Source of the DNA: Erwinia sp050410775
GTDB lineage: Bacteria > Pseudomonadota > Gammaproteobacteria > Enterobacterales > Enterobacteriaceae
Strand: one strand, 5' to 3'
NCBI RefSeq assembly: GCF_050410775.1
Contig: NZ_CP191229.1
Length of the DNA: 64,000 nucleotides
The position numbers and the translations under genes are program-made. Under the pieces are notes generated by a model. It was not told where the DNA came from, ran no database searches, and saw nothing but the letters and a program-made list of their open reading frames with translations. Positions 16,573-26,202 of the stretch are shown here, piece after piece (position 1 is the first letter of the stretch; each line of letters opens with the position of its first letter).

Positions 16573-18204
16573 TTAATGTTTGATGATGTAGAGATTTTTG
16601 TCGTAGACATTATCCAGTGGATCTTTACCGGTGTAGCCACCGACGTAAGGTTTCACCAGACGGGTGTTAACGTAATAATAGAGCGGGACGATCACCGAGT
16701 CTTTATCCAGGATCTGTTCAGCTTTGGCATACAGGCCGCTACGTGCTTTCTCATCGCCAGCACCTGCCGCTGCGGCCATCACTTTATCGAACTCGGCCGA
16801 TTTATAGTGAGAGGTGTTGTTGCTGCTGTCAGAGAGCATGGTGTTCAGGAATGAGGTCGGCTCATTATAATCCGCGCACCAGCCCGCACGGGCTACGTCG
16901 AAGTTACCCTGATGACGGGTATCGAGGAAGGTTTTCCACTCCTGATTGTTAAGCTTGATATCCACCCCAAGGTTTTTCTTCCAGATGGACGTGGCGGCGA
17001 TGGCGAGCTTTTTATGCAGGTCGGAGGTGTTATAGAGCAGCTGGAAAGTCAGCGGCTTATCTTTGGTGTAACCCGCTTCGGCCAGCAGTTTTTTGGCTTC
17101 TTCGTTACGCTTCTCCTGCGACCAGGTGAACCACTCCGGCTTAATCAGATCGGCGCCGTCGGTGGCGGTTGGGGTATAGCTGTAAGCCGGCATCTGTCCC
17201 TGGGCCAGAACCTTGTTGACGATGATGTCACGATCGATGCCCAGCTTCAGGGCAGCCCTGACGCGCGGATCGTTGAAAGGCGGCTTCTGGTTGTTGATCT
17301 CGTAGTAATAGGTGCAGAGATAAGGGTCAACATGCAGCTCTTTCGGATTCTCACGCTGTAGCTTTTTAAACAGCTCAATCGGCATATTGTTGTAGGTCAT
17401 ATCGCTGCCGTCGCTGCTGAAGTAGCGGTTAACGTCGCTCACTTCAGAGGAGATTGGCAGGAAGGTCACCTTGTCCAGCTTGGTATTGGCGTTATCCCAA
17501 TATTCAGGGTTACGCACCAGCACAATGCGTTCGTTGATCATGTGAGACTGTAATTTAAAGGCGCCGTTGCCAACCCAGTTAGCGGGCTGCGTCCACTTAT
17601 CGCCCGCTTTATCGATTGCCGGTTTGTAAACCGGAGACATAGAGGGATGAATCAGCAGCTTATAAAAATAAGGCACGGACTGGCTAAGCGTGACCTGCAG
17701 CGTGTGGTCATCAATCGCCTTTACGCCCAGCTGATCGGGGCTTTTTTTCCCGGTGATAATGTCATCAACATTTTCCAGGTGACCGTATTGCAGGTAGCTG
17801 GCATAAGGAGAAGCGGTTTTCGGGTCGGCAAGACGCTGCCAGCTGTAAACGAAATCCTGAGCGGTAACCGGCTCGCCGTTTGACCATTTGGCATTTTTAC
17901 GCAGGTGGAAAGTCCAGACCTTACCGTCTTTATTTTCCCAGCTTTCTGCCACGCCTGGGATGGTATGTCCCTGAAGATCGCTGATTACCAGACCTTCCAG
18001 CAGGTCGCGGCTGACGTTGGATTCCGGCACGCCTTCAATTTTATGCGGGTCAAGCGACTGAACTTCACCGCCGTTACCCTTTACCAGCTCCTGTTTGGCC
18101 GCCAGTTCCACGCCCGCCGGCACCGTAGCGGCTACCGCCAGGTTGCCCGCCAGTGCGGTCATAACGCCGAGCGCGATCAGGCTCTTCTTCGTGATGTTGG
18201 TCAT
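16573..18204 (-). CDS. oppA: Periplasmic oligopeptide-binding protein OppA
   Basis: OppA captures 2-5 residue peptides and delivers them to OppBCDF. The 543-residue precursor has a signal peptide ending AVA near residue 26 and the SBP_bac_5 fold. The typical region EVQSLDPHKIEGVPESNVSRDLLEGL follows, and the C-terminus is DPLDNVYDKNLYIIKH. Length matches E. coli. GGAGTAGG lies upstream. The preceding gene on the same strand is a diverged second copy of oppA, 161 bases away. Confidence 0.96.
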   Translation of the reverse strand: MTNITKKSLIALGVMTALAGNLAVAATVPAGVELAAKQELVKGNGGEVQSLDPHKIEGVPESNVSRDLLEGLVISDLQGHTIPGVAESWENKDGKVWTFHLRKNAKWSNGEPVTAQDFVYSWQRLADPKTASPYASYLQYGHLENVDDIITGKKSPDQLGVKAIDDHTLQVTLSQSVPYFYKLLIHPSMSPVYKPAIDKAGDKWTQPANWVGNGAFKLQSHMINERIVLVRNPEYWDNANTKLDKVTFLPISSEVSDVNRYFSSDGSDMTYNNMPIELFKKLQRENPKELHVDPYLCTYYYEINNQKPPFNDPRVRAALKLGIDRDIIVNKVLAQGQMPAYSYTPTATDGADLIKPEWFTWSQEKRNEEAKKLLAEAGYTKDKPLTFQLLYNTSDLHKKLAIAATSIWKKNLGVDIKLNNQEWKTFLDTRHQGNFDVARAGWCADYNEPTSFLNTMLSDSSNNTSHYKSAEFDKVMAAAAGAGDEKARSGLYAKAEQILDKDSVIVPLYYYVNTRLVKPYVGGYTGKDPLDNVYDKNLYIIKH

Positions 18205-18365
18205 TATTTACCTACTCCAGTTTTATCATTGCCAATGTGGTCACAGACATTAGCGCCACCCTTTTACAGGGTTTCTTCCTCAGTTTGCCGGAACGTTGAC
18301 GCCCTGAGTCAATGTGGTTTTACCCTATCTTATTTACTGCTGTCGCCGGCTAAGCCGCTCCGGCC

Positions 18366-20000
18366 TTAATGCTTTTCGATATAGAAATATTTCAGATCGG
18401 TCAAATCCTGAGGGTCTTTGCCGGTAAAGCCGCCAACCCAGGGTTTTACCAGGCGTGCGCTGACGCGGTAGTAGACCGGTATGATGGCAGAGTCCTTATC
18501 CAGCTGCTGCTCCGCCTGCTGGTAAACTGCCGCACGCTCAGCATCGGGCACCGTCAGCGAACGGGCCATCAGCGCGTCGAATTTTGCGCTTTTATAAAAG
18601 GCGGTATTGTTAGTGGAGGTGCTCAACATGGCGTTCAGAAACGTTGAAGGCTCATTGTAATCTGAGCACCAGGTGGCGCGGGCCACGTCGAAATCCCCCT
18701 GACGACGCGTATCCAGCATTGTTTTCCACTCCTGATTATCCAGCGAGACATTGGCCCCTAAGTTCGATTTCCATAATGAGGCCGCGGCAATCGCCTGCTT
18801 TTTATTCACGTCAGAAGTGTTATACAAAAGCGTAAAACGCAGCGGTTTATCACGCGTGTAGCCTGCTTCTTCCAGCAGCTTTCTGGCAACGTCATTTCTT
18901 TCAGGCTGCGTCAGCGCCATCCATTCTGGCTGCGTGGCAGTTCCGCCATTAATAAAAGGTGGTGTGAAGTTACCTGCGGGGATCTGTCCCTGCCCCATCA
19001 CTTTCTCAGTAATAATGTCGCGATCCAGCGTCAGCTTCACCGCTGTCCGCACGCGCGGATCGTTAAAGGGCGGACGTTTATTGTTCAGTTCATAGTAAAA
19101 GGTGCAGAGCAGCGGACTGATACGTACCTGGTCACCCAGCGTTTTCTTCAGGGTGGGAAAACGTTCCGGCGGCAGCGCGCTGTTGGTGATATCAATTTCG
19201 CCGCTGCGATAGCGGTTAACATCGCTGGCTTCAGAGGTAATCGGCAGGAAAGTGACCTTATCGATGATAGTACTTTCGTTATCCCAGTAGTTTGAGCTGC
19301 GCTGCAGGACAATTTTCTCATTAATGACCCAGTCGCTGAGGGTATATGCCCCGTTGCCGACATAATGCTCGGGCTGCGTCCAACGGTCGCCCCACTTTTC
19401 CACGACGTGACGATTAACCGGCTTCAGCGAGGTATGGGCCGCCAGCGCAGCAAAATAGGGAACGGGCTGGCTGAGCGTGACCTGAAAGTGGCGATCGTCC
19501 AGCGCCTTCACGCCCAGGGCCGACGGCGGCAGCTTACCCGCCAGGATGGCATCGATATTCTCAACATGCGCATACTGAAGATAGCTGGCGTAAGGGGATG
19601 CGGTTGCAGGATCAACTAATCGCTGCCAGCTGTAAACAAAGTCGCCGGCGGTAACGGGTTCGCCGTTGCTCCATTTTGCGTTATCGCGCAGGGTAAAGGT
19701 CCAGATTTTCCCCTGCTGATTGCGCCAGCTTTCGGCGACGCCGGGCACCAGACGACCATTATTATCGGTCGTCACCAGCCCTTCCAGCAGATTAAGGATA
19801 ATATTGGATTCCGGAACGCCTTCGATTTTCTGTGGATCAAGAGAAGAAACTTCGCTGCCGTTATTGATGACGATAGACTGGCTGGTGGCCAGGCTGACGC
19901 CTTCTGGCACCGTGGCGGCAAAAGAATAACTGGCCACAAGTCCTGTAATAGCTACAACGACTTTACTGAGACGTAAACAGCACTGCGTATTATGTTTCAT
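18366..20000 (-). CDS. Second periplasmic oligopeptide-binding protein (OppA/MppA-type paralogue)
   Basis: This 544-residue SBP_bac_5 protein is collinear with the downstream OppA over its whole length. Shared blocks include SSLDPQKIEGVPESN near residue 53, ENAKWSNGEP-like DNAKWSNGEPVTAGDFVYSWQ, and WCSDYNEPSTFLN near residue 445. The signal peptide ends SFA near residue 28. It could be a tandem oppA duplicate with shifted peptide preference or a murein-peptide binder like MppA, both of which use OppBCDF; sequence alone does not decide. It has its own long upstream region (20001-20553). Confidence 0.9.
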   Translation of the reverse strand: MKHNTQCCLRLSKVVVAITGLVASYSFAATVPEGVSLATSQSIVINNGSEVSSLDPQKIEGVPESNIILNLLEGLVTTDNNGRLVPGVAESWRNQQGKIWTFTLRDNAKWSNGEPVTAGDFVYSWQRLVDPATASPYASYLQYAHVENIDAILAGKLPPSALGVKALDDRHFQVTLSQPVPYFAALAAHTSLKPVNRHVVEKWGDRWTQPEHYVGNGAYTLSDWVINEKIVLQRSSNYWDNESTIIDKVTFLPITSEASDVNRYRSGEIDITNSALPPERFPTLKKTLGDQVRISPLLCTFYYELNNKRPPFNDPRVRTAVKLTLDRDIITEKVMGQGQIPAGNFTPPFINGGTATQPEWMALTQPERNDVARKLLEEAGYTRDKPLRFTLLYNTSDVNKKQAIAAASLWKSNLGANVSLDNQEWKTMLDTRRQGDFDVARATWCSDYNEPSTFLNAMLSTSTNNTAFYKSAKFDALMARSLTVPDAERAAVYQQAEQQLDKDSAIIPVYYRVSARLVKPWVGGFTGKDPQDLTDLKYFYIEKH

Positions 20001-20553
20001 TAAGCGTGAGTAACCTTATTAAGAAACCGGAACGGTAAAAGCTGAGACACTTTTGCATATCCGGTGCCAATTCTTCACTGAAAAGCGAGACGTTATCAGA
20101 CTGCTGCTTTTTACGTCAAAGCGGTGAATCAAAAATGTTAACTAATTCTCTTTTATCACGACCAGCTGACAATCAGAAGCGTTATTTAACATGCCGAATT
20201 AATCGCCATCCTGCTGATTTTCAATTGATTAGCATCAAAAAGGCGACAGATTACACAATCCGCAGAGCGATCGACTTCACAAAACCGGCAAAATAGGCGT
20301 TAACTTTTGTTGTGCAGAATGATCCACCATAAACGCTTTTCCAGCTGAACACTTCTGCGGCAAACTTCACAAGCTGACCTATTTCAACAATGTGATTAAA
20401 ATAACATTTCGTGATTAGTTATTGAAATCCAGCGTAATTACAGTAATTACATTAATAATGTCGTGGCCCTCTTAAGTTTGCGGAATGATTGCACCAAATC
20501 AATGCATAAAAGATTCCGGATGCATCTTAATGGTGCGCCGCTTTACGCCAGAT
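20001..20553. other. Regulatory-sized intergenic region upstream of the oppA pair
   Basis: About 550 AT-rich bases without a convincing gene separate the second oppA from the ychE terminator. A weak CRP-like half-palindrome (TGTGATTAAAATAACA) lies at 20391-20406. In E. coli the matching region carries the oppA promoter and long leader targeted by the sRNA GcvB; I could not assign exact sites here. Confidence 0.5.
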
Positions 20554-20579
20554 AAAAAAAAAGCGCAGAATCTGCGCTT
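20554..20579 (-). terminator. Terminator of ychE
   Basis: On the minus strand AAGCGCAG, the loop ATT, and CTGCGCTT are followed by a run of nine Ts. It lies about 35 bases past the ychE stop. The plus strand also carries ATTTTT after the stem. Confidence 0.9.
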
Positions 20580-20612
20580 ATTTTTATAATTTCAGGCGTG
20601 ATATGAGGTGAA

Positions 20613-21260
20613 TTAATTTACCAGACCGGGAAAGAGCGCCCTGATGCCGGTCACCACAAATTCGATGCCCAGTGCCATAAGCAGTAACCCCATAATTCGC
20701 GTAATCACGTTAATGCCGGTTTGTCCTAACACTCTGACCATCAGCGGGGCTGCCCGGAAGAGCAGCCAGCAGCAAAAAGCGAACAGGGCAATGGCCAGGC
20801 TGAAACCGAGCAGGTTTAGCCAGCTATGGTAGCGCGTGCTCCAGACAATCGTTGAGCTGATTGCGCCAGGCCCGGCCATCAGCGGCAGCGCCAGCGGCAC
20901 CACGCCAATGCTTTCACGGATCGCCGTTTCTGACTTTTCCTGTTTGTTCTGTTTGTCCTCACCCAGCTTGCCGCTGATCATCGACATCGCAATGGTCACA
21001 ACCAGGATGCCACCCGCAATGCGGAAGGAATCGATTGAGATGCCGAATATATGCAGAATCGCATCACCCAGGAAAAGTGATGTCCAGAGAATAATCGCCA
21101 CGGAAAGGTTGGCGGTCATATTGGTTTTATTACGGGCTGCAGCCGCCTGGTAGCTGGTCATGCTGATAAAAACGGGGATGATCCCTACCGGATTCACCAG
21201 GGCAAAAAGCCCGACGAAAAATTTAATATATCCGGAAAGATCTAATATAGCCGGGTTCAC
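20613..21260 (-). CDS. ychE: MarC family membrane protein YchE
   Basis: This 215-residue inner-membrane protein of the MarC/UPF0056 family has six helices. The conserved FALVNPVGIIPVFISMT is near residue 17, and there is an internal charged loop (GKLGEDKQNKQEKSE) at 96-110. It was once thought to be a multiple-antibiotic-resistance factor; transport activity is unproven. Length and sequence match E. coli YchE, which also sits between oppA and adhE. Confidence 0.95.
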   Translation of the reverse strand: MNPAILDLSGYIKFFVGLFALVNPVGIIPVFISMTSYQAAAARNKTNMTANLSVAIILWTSLFLGDAILHIFGISIDSFRIAGGILVVTIAMSMISGKLGEDKQNKQEKSETAIRESIGVVPLALPLMAGPGAISSTIVWSTRYHSWLNLLGFSLAIALFAFCCWLLFRAAPLMVRVLGQTGINVITRIMGLLLMALGIEFVVTGIRALFPGLVN

Positions 21261-21473
21261 AATGCGCTCCTGAGCGGGCTGGTTTTCTGGCGGCTAATTT
21301 AATGCAAAAGCGTTACGCTTACCATCGTAAGCCGCCGGATTTTTGCCTGGTTTTATGTCCTGTCTCCAGCATAATCCGCCACAATAATTCTTCTGAGTGA
21401 GCTTTGGCTCACACGCCATGCCTCCGGCCCTTTCCGGTTTTCATAAATTGTCAGAAAGCGCGCAAAACGTGCG

Positions 21474-21489
21474 GCTGAAAGGTGTCAGC
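21474..21489. promoter_or_regulatory. Cra (FruR)-like operator of adhE
   Basis: GCTGAAAGGTGTCAGC matches the Cra consensus GCTGAAWCGWTTCAGC at 14 of 16 positions. Cra is a known repressor of adhE in E. coli. The site lies 256-271 bases before the adhE start. Confidence 0.5.
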
Positions 21490-21500
21490 TTGGGTAAAAG

Positions 21501-21514
21501 TTGATCTTAATCAA
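21501..21514. promoter_or_regulatory. FNR-like palindrome upstream of adhE
   Basis: TTGATCTTAATCAA matches TTGATNNNNATCAA perfectly and lies just after the Cra-like site. It would fit the anaerobic induction of adhE. The role of FNR in adhE control in E. coli is, as I recall, not primary, so the site needs testing. Confidence 0.55.
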
Positions 21515-21744
21515 TTATTCCTTACCTCATTGTGGGTAAGCTTACGTCATCAAAAGGAAGTGTGAAGTCGTTGCTCACTCCCTCCAGCGGGAGTAACGCG
21601 AAGACTCTTTCAGTAAACCTGTAACGCAAGTTCGTAACCCGGTGGACTGTCACAGCGATTTAACTACAGCATAACATCGCGTGGCTATACTCATAGGTTC
21701 AGACTTGTTTACTAATAGAGTTTAACTTCCATCAGGAGAGTATT

Positions 21745-24429
21745 ATGGCCGTTACAAATGTTGCTGAACTCAACGCACTGGTTGAACGTGTAAAACAAGC
21801 CCAGCGAGAATACGCCAATTTCACTCAAGAACAGGTTGACAAAATTTTCCGCGCTGCGGCTCTCGCCGCCGCTGATGCCCGTATCCCGCTGGCTAAAATG
21901 GCCGTTGCTGAGTCAGGTATGGGTATTGTCGAAGATAAGGTAATTAAAAACCACTTCGCTTCTGAATATATTTACAACGCTTATAAAGATGAAAAAACCT
22001 GCGGTATCCTCGATACCGATGATACTTTCGGCACCATCACTATCGCCGAACCGACCGGCCTGATTTGCGGCATCGTACCTACCACTAACCCCACTTCTAC
22101 CGCCATCTTCAAAGCGCTTATCAGCCTGAAAACCCGCAACGGTATTATCTTTTCGCCGCATCCTCGCGCGAAAGATGCGACCAATAAGGCGGCTGACATC
22201 GTGCTTCAGGCCGCGATCGCGGCGGGCGCGCCAAAAGATATTATTGGCTGGATTGACGTCCCTTCAGTCGAACTTTCTAATCAACTGATGCACCATCCGG
22301 ACATCAATTTGATCCTGGCGACAGGCGGACCGGGCATGGTTAAAGCAGCCTACAGCTCAGGTAAACCTGCTATCGGCGTGGGCGCGGGTAATACGCCGGT
22401 TGTTATTGATGAAACTGCCGATATCAAGCGCGCCGTTGCCTCTATTCTGATGTCCAAAACCTTTGATAATGGCGTTATCTGCGCCTCTGAACAGTCCGTG
22501 ATTGTCGTGGATTCCGCCTATGATGCAGTCCGTGAACGCTTTGCCAGCCACGGCGGTTATATGTTGCAGGGCGAGGAGCTTAAAGCCGTTCAGAATATCA
22601 TTCTTAAAAACGGCGGGCTTAATGCCGCTATCGTCGGTCAGCCAGCGGTGAAGATTGCTGAGATGGCGGGTATTAACGTCCCCGGCAATACCAAAATTTT
22701 GATTGGCGAAGTAAAAGTGGTGGATGAAACTGAACCTTTCGCCCACGAGAAACTCTCCCCTACGCTCGCCATGTACCGTGCGAAAGACTTTGAGGATGCC
22801 GTCAGCAAAGCTGAAAAACTGGTCGCGATGGGCGGTATCGGTCATACCTCTTGTCTTTATACTGACCAGGATAATGAACGCGAGCGCGTGAACTATTTTG
22901 GCGACAAGATGAAAACCGCACGTATTCTGATCAACACACCGGCATCTCAGGGCGGGATCGGCGATCTCTACAACTTTAAACTGGCGCCTTCACTGACGCT
23001 GGGCTGTGGTTCATGGGGTGGTAACTCCATTTCTGAAAACGTCGGACCTAAGCACCTGATCAATAAGAAAACAGTGGCCAAGCGAGCAGAAAATATGTTG
23101 TGGCATAAACTTCCAAAGTCTATTTACTTCCGCCGCGGCTCGCTGCCAATTGCCATGGAAGAAGTGGCTACCGATGGTGCGAAACGCGCCTTTATCGTGA
23201 CCGACCGGTTCCTGTTCAATAACGGCTACGCCGATCAGATTGTTTCGGTACTGAAATCACACGGTATCGAAACGGAAGTGTTCTTTGAGGTGGAGGCTGA
23301 CCCAACGCTGAGCATTGTGCGCAAAGGTGCCGAGCAGATGAACTCCTTTAAACCGGATGTCATTATCGCGCTTGGCGGCGGCTCCCCAATGGATGCGGCC
23401 AAAATTATGTGGGTGATGTATGAACATCCAGAAACCCACTTCGAAGAGCTGGCGCTGCGCTTTATGGACATCCGTAAACGCATCTATAAATTCCCGAAAA
23501 TGGGCGTGAAGGCGAAAATGATCGCTATCACCACCACCTCCGGCACCGGCTCTGAAGTCACGCCTTTCGCGGTGGTAACCGATGATGCCACCGGTCAGAA
23601 ATATCCGCTGGCTGACTATGCGCTGACGCCGGATATGGCTATCGTGGACGCCAACCTGGTGATGAATATGCCGAAGTCACTCTGTGCTTTTGGTGGCCTT
23701 GATGCGGTAACCCACGCGCTGGAAGCTTACGTCTCCGTTCTGGCGAATGAGTATTCCGACGGCCAGGCGCTTCAGGCGCTGAAACTGCTGCAGGAAAACC
23801 TGCCGGCGAGCTACCACGAAGGGGCGAAAAACCCGGTTGCCCGTGAGCGCGTCCACAATGCAGCCACCATCGCCGGTATTGCGTTTGCCAACGCCTTCCT
23901 GGGCGTCTGTCACTCAATGGCGCACAAGCTGGGTTCAGAGTTCCATATTCCTCACGGCCTCGCCAACGCCCTGCTGATCAGCAACGTCATTCGCTATAAC
24001 GCGAACGACAACCCGACCAAGCAGACCGCTTTCAGCCAGTACGACCGCCCACAGGCCCGTCGCCGCTACGCTGAAGTGGCAGACCATCTGCGCCTGAGCG
24101 CGCCTGGCGACCGTACCGCGCAGAAAATTGAGAAGCTGCTGGCATGGCTTGAGGAAATGAAAACTGAGCTGGGTATTCCAAAATCTATCCGCGAAGCAGG
24201 CGTGCAGGAAGCGGACTTCCTGGCGAAAGTGGACAAGCTGGCCGATGATGCGTTTGACGATCAGTGTACCGGTGCGAACCCTCGCTACCCGCTAATTGCA
24301 GAGCTGAAACAGATTATGCTGGACAGCTTCTACGGACGTGAATTTACAGAACCCTTTGCCAACGTTGCCGAAGCGATTGCCGCTCAGCCGGTGGAAGTAA
24401 AAAAAACAGAAAAGAAAGTAAAGAAGTAA
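21745..24429 (+). CDS. adhE: Bifunctional acetaldehyde-CoA / alcohol dehydrogenase
   Basis: AdhE reduces acetyl-CoA to acetaldehyde and then to ethanol, regenerating NAD+ in fermentation. The 894-residue protein has an N-terminal aldehyde dehydrogenase half (1-440) with catalytic Cys246 in GVICASEQS. The C-terminal iron-dependent alcohol dehydrogenase half (450-870) contains GGGSPMDAAK and the metal-ligand region AFANAFLGVCHSMAHKLG. The lysine-rich tail resembles E. coli. AGGAG precedes the ATG. Enterobacterial AdhE assembles into spirosomes, a family property. The gene is monocistronic with its own terminator. Confidence 0.98.
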   Translation: MAVTNVAELNALVERVKQAQREYANFTQEQVDKIFRAAALAAADARIPLAKMAVAESGMGIVEDKVIKNHFASEYIYNAYKDEKTCGILDTDDTFGTITIAEPTGLICGIVPTTNPTSTAIFKALISLKTRNGIIFSPHPRAKDATNKAADIVLQAAIAAGAPKDIIGWIDVPSVELSNQLMHHPDINLILATGGPGMVKAAYSSGKPAIGVGAGNTPVVIDETADIKRAVASILMSKTFDNGVICASEQSVIVVDSAYDAVRERFASHGGYMLQGEELKAVQNIILKNGGLNAAIVGQPAVKIAEMAGINVPGNTKILIGEVKVVDETEPFAHEKLSPTLAMYRAKDFEDAVSKAEKLVAMGGIGHTSCLYTDQDNERERVNYFGDKMKTARILINTPASQGGIGDLYNFKLAPSLTLGCGSWGGNSISENVGPKHLINKKTVAKRAENMLWHKLPKSIYFRRGSLPIAMEEVATDGAKRAFIVTDRFLFNNGYADQIVSVLKSHGIETEVFFEVEADPTLSIVRKGAEQMNSFKPDVIIALGGGSPMDAAKIMWVMYEHPETHFEELALRFMDIRKRIYKFPKMGVKAKMIAITTTSGTGSEVTPFAVVTDDATGQKYPLADYALTPDMAIVDANLVMNMPKSLCAFGGLDAVTHALEAYVSVLANEYSDGQALQALKLLQENLPASYHEGAKNPVARERVHNAATIAGIAFANAFLGVCHSMAHKLGSEFHIPHGLANALLISNVIRYNANDNPTKQTAFSQYDRPQARRRYAEVADHLRLSAPGDRTAQKIEKLLAWLEEMKTELGIPKSIREAGVQEADFLAKVDKLADDAFDDQCTGANPRYPLIAELKQIMLDSFYGREFTEPFANVAEAIAAQPVEVKKTEKKVKK

Positions 24430-24442
24430 ACTGAAGCAAATA

Positions 24443-24469
24443 AAAACCCGCCGGAAGGCGGGTTTTTTT
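24443..24469 (+). terminator. Terminator of adhE
   Basis: AAAACCCGCC, the loop GGAA, and GGCGGGTTTT are followed by further Ts, a classic strong terminator 14 bases after the stop codon. Confidence 0.94.
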
Positions 24470-24550
24470 ATGGCGGAATATTTAAAAAATCTTATGAACC
24501 GTCGTATAAAAAGCAGGCGGTGCGTTCATTGCGGAGCCTGGCTGACATTC

Positions 24551-25171
24551 TCACTCATTAAGCCCATGCTCGCCATGAATGGCCCGTAACGATCCCTGTT
24601 CTAATGCTTCTTTGTAATGCTTACGGCAAACGGAGACGTAGCGTTCATTCCCGCCTATCACTACCTGTTCGCCCTCTTTGAAAGGCGCGCCGTTACTGTC
24701 CAGCCTCAATACCATTCCCGCTTTCCGGCCGCAGTGGCACACGGTTTTTAATTCCACCAGCTTATCCGCCCAGGCCAGTAAATAGTGACTCCCACTAAAT
24801 AACTCGCCCTGGAAATCAGTGCGTAACCCATAGCAAAGCACCGGGATATCAAGGAAATCCACAACGTCAGATAATGCTTTAACCTGCTCCCGTGTCAGGA
24901 ACTGACATTCATCAACCAGCACACAGTGTACCGGTTCCAGCTGATGTTCCGAGCTTATCTCATTAAACAGTGAACTCTCGTTATTATACAATTTTGCTGG
25001 AGATGAAAGTCCAATCCGCGAGCTGACTTTACCCGTGCCAAAACGGTTATCTATCTCGGCGGTGAAGACCAGCGTGCGCATTCCGCGCTCCTGATAGTTA
25101 TAAGAAGACTGCAACAAAGCGGTGGATTTTCCGGCATTCATTGCCGAATAATAGAAATACAGCTGAGCCAT
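24551..25171 (-). CDS. tdk: Thymidine kinase
   Basis: Tdk phosphorylates thymidine (and deoxyuridine) with ATP in the salvage pathway. The 206-residue type II enzyme has the P-loop SAMNAGKST at about 9-17, VDECQF (Walker B) near residue 87, a lasso region with the zinc cysteines CHCGRKAG, and the conserved GGNERYVSVCRKHY. The start at 25171 (MAQLYFYYS) matches E. coli and has GGAG nine bases upstream; the in-frame ATG at 25180 is too close to that site. It is divergent from hns. Confidence 0.96.
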   Translation of the reverse strand: MAQLYFYYSAMNAGKSTALLQSSYNYQERGMRTLVFTAEIDNRFGTGKVSSRIGLSSPAKLYNNESSLFNEISSEHQLEPVHCVLVDECQFLTREQVKALSDVVDFLDIPVLCYGLRTDFQGELFSGSHYLLAWADKLVELKTVCHCGRKAGMVLRLDSNGAPFKEGEQVVIGGNERYVSVCRKHYKEALEQGSLRAIHGEHGLNE

Positions 25172-25664
25172 CAGCATCAACTCCGGGTATAAGTTTGCAA
25201 CAGGATTTTCCGGAGTGTATCACAACAGACCTGTCAGATGAGGGTGACGTCATGCAAATGTTCGGCCGCCGTTACCGGGCATTACTAAGCTGTTTTTTGC
25301 TTTTACAACAGATTGCATTATAACTGTTGCTGGTTTCGCATTTTATGATACAAAAAGATGCGCCGGGGCGCCTAATATCCGGTGGATTTTCTGGAGGTTA
25401 GTCTGTGTTAATGAAATGAGAACGCGCGCTTTTTCAGTCCTAATTTTCTCATTTTTACACGGATTGCTAATGCATTACGCTTTACGGTAATAGAGCATAT
25501 TCCTGCAGAATCCTGAGAATCGTTCCGTTAATAAGTGCGAAGTGGCGCTGTTATCAGGATAATGCAATTGATCTTTTAAAATTACCTATTGCAGTTCTTA
25601 TTCCCGCACCCTATTATTATCAGGCAGAACATCCCCCCACTTTTATAATTTTGAGATTTAGATA
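25172..25664. other. tdk-hns intergenic region with the hns promoter
   Basis: About 490 bases without a gene. The half nearest hns is AT-rich with many short A/T tracts, as expected for the autoregulated hns promoter, but no single -10/-35 pair stands out. A small GC palindrome (GCGCCGGGGCGC) lies near 25360. Confidence 0.5.
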
Positions 25665-26072
25665 ATGAGCGAAGCACTTAAAATTTTGAACAACATCCGT
25701 ACCCTGCGTGCACAGGCCAGAGAGTGTACTCTGGAAACGCTGGAAGAGATGCTGGAAAAGCTGGAAGTTGTGGTTAATGAACGTCGTGAAGAAGAGAGCC
25801 ACGCACAGGCAGAGAACGAAGAGCGCGTCCGTAAATTACAGCAATATCGCGAAATGCTGATTGCCGATGGCATCGATCCTAACGAACTGCTGTCCACGCT
25901 TGCCGCCGCTAAAGCACCGGGTAAAACCAAGCGCGCTGCACGTCCGGCCAAATATAAATATACCGACGAAAACGGCGAAGCCAGAACCTGGACCGGTCAG
26001 GGCCGTACGCCAGCGGTGATCAAGAAAGCCATTGAAGAAGAAGGTAAGCAGCTGGACGATTTCCTGCTGTAA
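25665..26072 (+). CDS. hns: Nucleoid-associated silencing protein H-NS
   Basis: H-NS binds curved, AT-rich DNA and silences foreign and stress genes. The 135-residue protein has an N-terminal coiled-coil oligomerisation region (residues 1-83) and a C-terminal DNA-binding domain whose core is TWTGQGRTPAVIK, with the minor-groove Q-G-R at 112-114. Length and sequence are nearly those of E. coli. It has its own terminator. It is an obvious candidate to silence the AT-rich island at 8.2-10.2 kb, which is inference. Confidence 0.97.
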   Translation: MSEALKILNNIRTLRAQARECTLETLEEMLEKLEVVVNERREEESHAQAENEERVRKLQQYREMLIADGIDPNELLSTLAAAKAPGKTKRAARPAKYKYTDENGEARTWTGQGRTPAVIKKAIEEEGKQLDDFLL

Positions 26073-26097
26073 CTGCAGTTCAGTGCTTCAGAAAATT

Positions 26098-26122
26098 CCC
26101 CATTCCTGTAGTGGGGTTTTTT
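26098..26122 (+). terminator. Terminator of hns
   Basis: CCCCATT, the loop CCTGT, and AGTGGGG (one G-T pair) are followed by six Ts. Confidence 0.88.
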
Positions 26123-26202
26123 ATTTATCCCGTCCAGGAAAGTGGTGAATTAAAAAAGGAAGCACAGCGGCTTCCCTTTCTCTCGTTTATCCGCTCAGCG
26201 GC

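Larger units (their letters stand above)
21261..21744. other. adhE upstream regulatory region
   Basis: 484 bases without a gene lie between divergent ychE and adhE. It contains a Cra-like and a perfect FNR-like palindrome, listed separately. The rest up to the adhE ribosome-binding site (AGGAGAG at about 21733) would form a long 5' leader, as in E. coli adhE. Confidence 0.6.

Noticed and set aside
20391..20406. CRP site upstream of the oppA pair (TGTGATTAAAATAACA)
   Set aside because: Only one half matches well; too weak to annotate as a site.
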